In this document: piece by piece, positions 58,401 to 64,000 of the stretch
How the letters are laid out: each line of letters begins with the position of its first letter
Position numbering within the stretch: the first letter of the stretch is position 1
Translations under genes and position numbers: made by a program
The notes under the pieces: generated by a model
The model's input: only the letters and a program-made list of their open reading frames with translations
What the model was told of the DNA's origin: nothing
The model's database searches: none
Assembly (NCBI GenBank): GCA_026075535.2
Contig: AP026545.1
Span: forward strand, 992,001-1,056,000
Source of the DNA: Tricholoma matsutake
Lineage: Eukaryota > Basidiomycota > Agaricomycetes > Agaricales > Tricholomataceae
Direction of reading: 5' to 3'
DNA: 64,000 nt

Positions 58401-59474
58401 AAAACTTCCAGGGGCAATTTGAGATAAAGGCCATATATCTGAGCTTTGTTGTTCCTGACGAACATTTGGTCGTTGATGACCCTTTATGGTGTTCACTATC
58501 CGACTCAACAAAGCATCTGACATTGGTGTGAACTTGATTTCGGAGGGATTCTGTTTAGCTGCAGCAGGGGCACTCGCTTTCGGTGTGCCTTCATCCATTA
58601 CACTCCCAACTTGAGCTTTATGATTGGAATCTTTCTGATGAGGAGCCTTCTCCTTAGATCCCTTATGTCGGTCCTGGTCTCAGATTTCATTCCAAGTCTT
58701 TATCGCCTCTTTTTGGGCATTCACATCCAATTCGGATGGTTCAAATCTCAAGGTTCCCCAATTTTCAGGGTCAATACCTTTTCCTTTCGAGGGTCCCTCA
58801 TCCCTCGAAGATTCATCTCTATCGTTATCAAAGTGCACTTTCTCATAACAATGATCAATTCATTCTCGTTCTTCAGTGGTCAAATTCTGTTCAGCAGTCT
58901 TAACTGTAATTTCTTGTTCAGATGTCAAACTGTTTCCTCTCGAAAACTTAGTAGTTCCAGTGTCAGAATGACGACGTCTTCGGGCTCGCTTGGACTCAAC
59001 TAAAGTCCAAGGTTCATTTCTGTTAGTCTCCTCGTCAGGAGAATCTTCAGTCAGTACTTGAGTGGAAGAGTACAAGTTCAAATTGTCATTGAAAGCATGG
59101 TCTACCTGAGATGAGAAGCTTTCAAGATAAGGTGTAATTGGAGCCAAATGGATCTCCAAAATACCCGCATCTAGCTGGGTATCATCATGCCGACTAGCAG
59201 CAGAGGATGGTCTAGTCGCAACCACATCACTATACAAGCGAGGGCTAACAACTTGGTCAATAGAAAAATTCTGCTTGTTATGCGCTGTAGCCACCTCCTC
59301 CACAGCTGGGCCAGACATCAAAGTGAGGGGCAAAGGGGCCACTCCCACCGACTCAAGGTTAGTCATACCGGCGGATCTAGATAGTATCTCACCTGGAGTT
59401 GGTGCAGCCACATATTCGCGGGCCAGACGGTTACGAAGTGGGTAACGAGTCTCAGACATGATGAAGTGTTTCAA
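52441..59474 (-). pseudogene. gag-pol: Gypsy-6 gag-pol polyprotein
   Basis: From ATG near 59459 (MSETRYPLRNRLAREY) the frame runs through a long acidic N-terminal region, a capsid-like part (VFVLSYYLKGKAYDFYTQKV, WSLKQFFEELFNYCFP), the zinc knuckle CFNCGETGHIGWNC (57325-57370), a spacer, protease (ALLDSGSLGDFMS near 56230), RT (YLDDIVVYSN near 55270), then after a small indel near 54850 RNase H, integrase (CQSCVTCRRSK, VDFVGPLPES, SDRDVLFTSTFW, YHLQTDGATERANRTV) and a diverged chromodomain (EWAVDRILGH...FEIRWKTRDVTWMPY). About eleven in-frame stops are all TGA where Arg fits (e.g. 58860, 57534, 56337, 55419, 52976). Confidence 0.93.
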
Positions 59475-59614
59475 TATAGGTGAATTGTAGAATAGTTGTC
59501 ACAAAGGTGTCGCCTAGCAGTAAGAGCCTCAGTTGATCAGACTAAGAGATCCAGATGCGAAGCGAGTTGAAGTTTGGTAGTAGTAAAGTTTGAGCGAGTA
59601 GACTGTCAAAAATA

Positions 59615-59952
59615 TGTGATATAAGCATGACGAATCACGGTTCTAGCACACTAAGTTCTAATGTCACTCGATAGACAGTTTAATGGGCTCTAAATTCTCT
59701 TCTACTAGTTACAAAACTGTTTGTTTATATAAGTAAGAATTCAGGCTCGTCGGGTATCTAAATAAAGAGTCCAGCTCGTTGTCAAGTAGTAAGCAGCAGG
59801 GAATTGGAAATACAGATAAGTCATCGTATGAGAAGAGATAGGGTAAAAGAAAAGGAAAGAAACCATAGAGACGAAATAAATGAAATAATGGAATGGATAG
59901 ATGATAAGGAAAATACCAGAGCGTGCATCACCCGGATCACGCTATCCTTACA
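59615..59952 (-). repeat. 5' LTR of gypsy-6 (right copy)
   Basis: It matches the left copy nearly base for base apart from a 5-bp agaga difference and a few CG/TG changes. The minus-strand interior begins TATTTTTGACAGTC. No primer site could be assigned with confidence. Confidence 0.92.
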
Positions 59953-60354
59953 CAGAACCTTATGTATTGAGTAGGACAACAGGCAAGCACTTAACGCACA
60001 AGGACACGAGCCCCAAAGCCTATGAATTTGGTCAACAGGGGAATCAATGGAGATGTATACAGCCCTGTAATATAGACGTCAAAGAGTCATTGCACTCATC
60101 CAGCAGCTGTCGGGATTTAAATTTTGACAAACTGTGAAGGTATCAAGTTACCATTCCATCCTGATTCCATCATCTGCGCTCCCCCACTTTCTGTTCTTCA
60201 TGAATGTAAGTAGGCTTGCTGCTTAATTATTGATAGAGAAGTGACAGACTCTGCCTCAAGATCCTTGTGGTACTGTTCTGCGCAAGAAGTCGCTACTGTG
60301 AGTGGCTGTTCTACCCTTCACCATCCTGTTTAATTGCTTTGAAACATAGCTTCA

Positions 60355-61089
60355 ATGGCGATGCTTCTTATGGCACAGCCGCATCTGAAATACATGCTCC
60401 ATGCTTCAGTCCATGGCGAAAAGCCCATGGAAGACATCACATACCCCATGATTTCCGAATTCATATACCTCCATAAAACTCCTTTCGACCGCTTTGTTAT
60501 TGATCCCCAAATTTCCTTGCGCTGGAAGCCTATGCAACTGAAAGATACCCAAGCTGAAGTGGCAGATTTTGCGCTCAGGAACTTCACCCTTGATCCTCCA
60601 CATTTCAAGATTCGTGTGGGAGCCAAAGCGAAACAGAGTGTGCCTGCCATCATGAATACCTTGCCTGATCCCCTATTGGTCAAGAACCTTGCAGACGTGA
60701 TGACCGAATTTCATGATGCATATTTCCAAGGAGAGGATCAGGCAAAGGCTGTGATTAAAGGCGGGAAGATATTCTCCAACACCATCCATTATCTTCTCTT
60801 TGTTGGTCCATACTGGACCAGCGTTACTTATGGCCCTTTCACTCCAGCTCAGCTTAACATTAGAACACATAAGCCATCTGATAGTGGCGACTTTCGAGAA
60901 GCAGCAGTGGCAGCGAGGAGACTTGCAGGTCTGCCCACGCCTCGCAAACTATGCCTTTTAGGAACCGATGAGTCACGTACAAAGCTTGAAGACATCATTT
61001 CTTTGACCGATGCAGCATTTTCGGCTCTTCGAGCTGAAGCTTCTACATACCACTGTGAGAGTTTACATATTGAGGATTGCATTGCCTGA
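60355..61089 (+). CDS. Hypothetical conserved-type protein, possibly 5'-truncated
   Basis: A 244-residue frame from ATG 60355 to TGA 61087-61089 has balanced composition and no low complexity. Notable segments are MISEFIYLHKTPFDRFVIDP near residues 33-52, VMTEFHDAYFQGEDQAKAVI near 114-133, and LFVGPYWTSVTYGPFTPAQL near 149-168, then a Lys/Asp-rich C-terminus. An upstream intron is plausible (60298-60349, GTGAGT...CATAG) that joins in phase to the codons before the ATG, so the true start may lie in an upstream exon lost or altered near gypsy-6. I associate the layout with uncharacterised mushroom proteins; no function is assigned. Confidence 0.55.
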   Translation: MAMLLMAQPHLKYMLHASVHGEKPMEDITYPMISEFIYLHKTPFDRFVIDPQISLRWKPMQLKDTQAEVADFALRNFTLDPPHFKIRVGAKAKQSVPAIMNTLPDPLLVKNLADVMTEFHDAYFQGEDQAKAVIKGGKIFSNTIHYLLFVGPYWTSVTYGPFTPAQLNIRTHKPSDSGDFREAAVAARRLAGLPTPRKLCLLGTDESRTKLEDIISLTDAAFSALRAEASTYHCESLHIEDCIA

Positions 61090-61574
61090 TACGTCTTCTT
61101 CCAGAATGTCTAACTCATATATCAATGAACTGTTGGGAGAAGGTTGTAGATGAGATGTAAATCTCATGCTGCGGAGCGTCCTTCGAATCTATTGTTGTAC
61201 TTAAATGCATTAACACTTTGGCCTATATCGGCGAGAACAGGTGCGTGCGATGATCTCATCTAATCAGGGCATCAGCATACAAAAAGAGCAACAAAAACAG
61301 ATGGGCCACATATTTCAGATCTTGCTGATCACCTCGTAGCATCTAAACAATCCTAGTGTGTTGAGGAATGAGAAAGGCTGATCTGGCCCAGCCAAGACTG
61401 TCTAGCAGGGAAAAACAATGGCTATTGCCATTGTTGTGGGCTCCAGGCCCTGTTTTTGGCCAGCCAGAGGTGCAAATAGAGAAATGGGAGGCAGAGGAGT
61501 GAGCAGAACCAGCATAGCAATTGGGAAATGCGAGGAAAACCACCATCAATAAGGTCGAGACTCTTTGTTAACAT
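61090..61574. other. Intergenic DNA, nothing identified
   Basis: Contains the 3' flank of the hypothetical gene and the left target copy gttaacat (61567-61574) of hAT-like element 3. No convincing ORF. Confidence 0.4.
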
Positions 61575-62572
61575 TAGGGCACAGCATGGGTACAGGTAAA
61601 ACTGTGTGTTTCCGCTTATGGGTATGGATGGGTATGGGTCCAGGTAAGACATTGCCCTACCCATGCAACACTGTACCCTTACCACAGGTTTATGGGTACT
61701 GACAGCTGGTCAGGTGCCTGATCATATGATGTTGTTGATCACTATATCAACAACATCAACATCAACGATGACAAGTATGGCCACCACCACCACCTCCCTC
61801 GCTTGCAAACAGGACTGGAGGTGTCTCTGATGATTCTGGGTCACTACAGGCGACTACAGGTGGCAGGAACGACATCTAGGCAGTGACAACAATGATGACA
61901 ACCCCCTCCCTTGTGTGTACATGAGTTGGAGGGGGCTATCTTTTGGCTCTAGGCAACGACAACAATGACTCCCCCTCCACCACCCCCTCCCTCATTGCAA
62001 ACACGAGCAGGGGGTTCTGTTGTTCTTTTCTGGGTGACAATGGCCACTACCACCCCCCTCCCTCGCTGCAAACATGAGTGGAGGGTTTTTTTATTCTTTT
62101 CTGGGCGACGACAGCCACCACCACCCCCTCCCTCACTGCAAATGTGAGTGGAGGGTTTTCTGATTCTTTTCTGGGTGACACGAGGACAGTGACAAGGAGG
62201 ACCCAAGGACCACCACCATGAGCAACTGCTCGTGGGGTGGAAATGGGGTGCAATGAGGATGGGGACAATGAGAAGGCACCACCCCTCCTCTCGCTGCAAA
62301 TGTGAGCAGGGGGGGAGGGTTATTGTTTTGTTCTCAGTAACAACAGGCCCCCCTCGCTCCAAATGTGAGAGGGGGGCATTCTTATGTATATATATTAATT
62401 TAGTGTAATTATATTATTAAAATACTTATTTGTGTCGAAACCCGCAGATAACCACTGGTCACCATAGAAACCTGTGATAAACACTGTACCCCTACCTGTG
62501 CAGGTATGGTGTTCATGGGTATGGGTAAGGGTATGAGAAAATATACCCGAGGGTTACTTGTGCCATGCCCTA
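61575..62572. mobile_element. hAT-like non-autonomous element 3 (998 bp)
   Basis: Ends TAGGGCACAGCATGGGTAC and, reversed, TAGGGCATGGCACAAGTAA are flanked by the perfect 8-bp duplication gttaacat (61567-61574, 62573-62580). Subterminal 'gggtatgg/gggtacagg' words occur at both ends. The centre (about 61770-62380) is a tandem array of some six units of roughly 80-100 bp, each with a hairpin of the form ccctccctcNctgcaaaNN...gagtggaggg. There is no transposase. Confidence 0.88.
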
Positions 62573-62599
62573 GTTAACATGATTCAAGTGGGACAGTGG

Positions 62600-63235
62600 T
62601 ATGGTGTTCATGCAGTGAGTGAACTAGCACTTTGTTATTTCTTCAAGACCCACAATCATTATTGTTGGAGTGAGTGGTTGAACACCCAAGAATGTACTAG
62701 ATAATTATGCTTACTCATCATATTCTATATTTGGAATTCTTACTTACAGACTTGAGAATAGTAGAACGCACTAGTAGAATAGTCAAGTAGTATAAAAGTT
62801 GGACATTGGTAGAGTACAAGAATTAATTAATTCTGCTTACCCACTGTGCAAGACCTTGCTGCCATTACATAATCATCCAGCTGCCCAAGACTGGCAAAAA
62901 GTCTCATGCCCCATCAGTCCAATTCTACGACATCGACGAGGACTTGAAAGCCAGCACCAAGTCACACTCCGAGTCTGACCCCAGAGAAACTCATAACAGC
63001 CCAAGTGATGGTTGGGATGATGATGATGACAACAGTGATGAGAGTGACTCAGATGATGCCAGTTCAACAGAGAATGCTGATGAACAATGCAATGTGTTGG
63101 ATTATATAATCTGTCACTGCTTAATCAGTACTTAACAGACCATAGTTTGCACCCACACACTAAAATGTGATGTGATAGTTGTAGCAATCCATGTCTGGTT
63201 ATATGGTATCCTTGTTCTGTTGAACCATATAAGAC
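62600..63235 (+). other. AT-rich DNA with a short acidic ORF
   Basis: The frame around 62880-63135 encodes SHAPSVQFYDIDEDLKASTK followed by an Asp/Ser-rich acidic run (WDDDDDNSDESDSDDASS). It is open upstream without a clear start and no domain is recognised. It could be a fragment of a transposase linker or of a host gene. Confidence 0.25.
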
Positions 63236-63284
63236 CTGATAGCTCAGTTGGTCGGAGCATCTGGTATATGTCCAGACCAATGTC
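63236..63284 (+). repeat. tRNA-like fragment (A-box only)
   Basis: tgatagctcagttggtcgga closely resembles an RNA polymerase III A box and tRNA D-arm, followed by a possible anticodon-type stem (tctgg ... ccaga). The T-arm/B box is not recognisable because the sequence passes directly into the copia-3 zinc-knuckle region. Best read as a SINE or tRNA fragment, not a functional tRNA. Confidence 0.35.
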
Positions 63285-64000
63285 CTGGTCACTTACAATG
63301 TTCACAATAAGGTTTGTTGGAGGATTTATGATCGGTGATGCACTCTTCTAAAGTTTTGGTAGTTCTGCTATTCTTCTGGGTATTAACCAGGTTTGTGCTA
63401 GAACCATTAGTATACTTGTTATGCAAGCGCATCATACAAATTTTATATTCCTCCCATAATAAACCAATAAAGGAATCTGAGGACATTCTTCTTTTGGGGT
63501 CCGGATCATTGGGATCATTGGCATTCCCATTATAGGGTTCGACCTAAGTCTGCCAAGATGAAGGTAAAGATGCTGAAATAATCGCTTTGAAGCGCGTGTC
63601 TGAAACATAAATTCCATGTTGGGGAGTTTATTGATGTGGTTGTGATATGATTTAAGCATGTCAAGGTGCTTTGGGAGATCATCTGTTTCTAGTATCTTGG
63701 TCTTGTATAACAGACACTGTATATGATTTACTGTTTGATGTGCCTTGTTCTTGTGAGTGACCATCAGCGCTGAATACATCGCTTCAGCTGATGTTCTCAA
63801 TCCGACGTGATTCATTTGACAGGAGGTGACATTATGCATGATTACTTGTTGCGCCCAAGAGTCATTTTTGTCCCAGTTATTTGCATTAACGGGATCTTTG
63901 GTTTCATCTGGTGCCAGTAGTATATCCAGTTATATCACAACTGATAAATACTCTTTCCATTCTCTCCTTCCATTCGTGCCAATTTTCGTCTGTTAAGTGA
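63285..64000 (-). pseudogene. gag: Copia-3 gag (UBN2-type), entering from the right edge
   Basis: On the minus strand the right edge reads HLTDENWHEWKERMERVF and DITGY (about 63920-63999), then after a frameshift near 63910 DPVNANNWDKNDSWAQQVI and HVGLRTSAEAMYSALM...HQTVNHIQCLL, the typical Ty1/copia gag core, then SSDSFIGLLWEEYKICMMR (63410-63485) and the start of a zinc knuckle, YCEHCK*PGHW (63270-63300), where a TGA again replaces Arg. The knuckle runs into the tRNA-like fragment and the element is not recognised further left. Confidence 0.8.

Larger units (their letters stand above)
51132..59952 (-). mobile_element. Gypsy-6: large Ty3/gypsy element with an extra sense ORF (8821 bp)
   Basis: LTRs at 51132-51464 (333 bp) and 59615-59952 (338 bp) are flanked by cagaa (51127-51131, 59953-59957). 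On the minus strand: 5' LTR, a single-frame gag-pol, an additional ORF (52242-51502), polypurine tract GGAGGGCGGG, 3' LTR. It belongs to a different clade from gypsy-1 to -4, with a long N-terminal gag extension, gag and pol in one frame and a diverged chromodomain. Confidence 0.93.

Noticed and set aside
1252..59952. TGA reassigned to a sense codon in these elements
   Set aside because: TGA replaces arginine specifically at CGA-compatible positions, and true ORF ends (gypsy-2 gag, gypsy-4 and -6 pol, the A/A' protein) also use TGA as a stop. CpG deamination explains it more simply.
61770..62380. CRISPR array
   Set aside because: The repeats are variable in length, adjacent units are themselves similar (no unique spacers), no cas genes exist, and the region sits inside a eukaryotic hAT-like element.
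63236..63284. Functional tRNA gene
   Set aside because: The anticodon loop lacks the conserved T at position 33 and no T-arm or B box follows.

Overview
This 64-kb window is a transposon graveyard from a filamentous basidiomycete, most likely an Agaricomycete. The evidence is chromodomain-bearing Ty3/gypsy elements, a Helitron-type Pif1 helicase, hAT-type inserts with 8-bp target duplications, a coiled-coil/zinc-cluster ORF type common in mushroom genomes, and introns of about 50-70 nt with TACTAAC-like branch sites. Species cannot be resolved. Only a few small ORFs look like host genes (50.2-51.1 kb and 60.2-61.1 kb).

Left part (1-21.3 kb). A decayed Pif1 helicase (1-990) is followed by a 5'-truncated chromovirus (gypsy-1, 1252-7708) with its 3' LTR and an antisense ORF between pol and the LTR. 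Gypsy-1 abuts an older minus-strand element (gypsy-5, 7709-13760), which is split by a 1.6-kb hAT-like insert (10970-12567, TSD cccatgac) and by a 1.1-kb unidentified insert. A broken copia pol (14.4-15.8 kb) and a hairpin/intron-rich locus (17.9-19.15 kb) follow.

Middle (21.4-48.5 kb) is a nested stack whose order can be read from target duplications. A minus-strand copia (copia-2, 3' LTR at 21364-21558) received gypsy-4 (21668-28025, TSD aaaac) and element A (30108-48483, TSD ctgg). Element A received gypsy-3 (31327-37301, TSD gcacc), an inverted relative A' (38148-47160, TSD ctga) and a 556-bp hAT-like insert (47304-47859, TSD atcattac). A' received gypsy-2 (39741-45938, TSD gtctg). With inserts removed, A is 2815 bp and A' is 2810 bp. 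Both are the same kind of small LTR element encoding one basic/coiled-coil/Pro-Ser-rich protein and no polymerase.

Right part (48.5-64 kb). A low-complexity spliced-looking locus (48.8-49.9 kb) and a small hypothetical gene (50664-50984) precede gypsy-6 (51132-59952, TSD cagaa), which carries an additional sense ORF between pol and its 3' LTR. A hypothetical host-like gene (60355-61089), a 998-bp hAT-like insert (61575-62572, TSD gttaacat) and a copia gag fragment at the right edge complete the window.

Two themes recur. Nearly all in-frame stops in the retroelements are TGA where the family expects arginine, and LTR pairs differ almost only by CpG to TpG/CpA changes, as expected for methylated, silenced DNA. 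Three chromoviruses (gypsy-2, -3, -4) carry a primer site just inside the LTR that is complementary to the predicted 5' end of their own transcript, the arrangement of self-primed Tf1-type elements.
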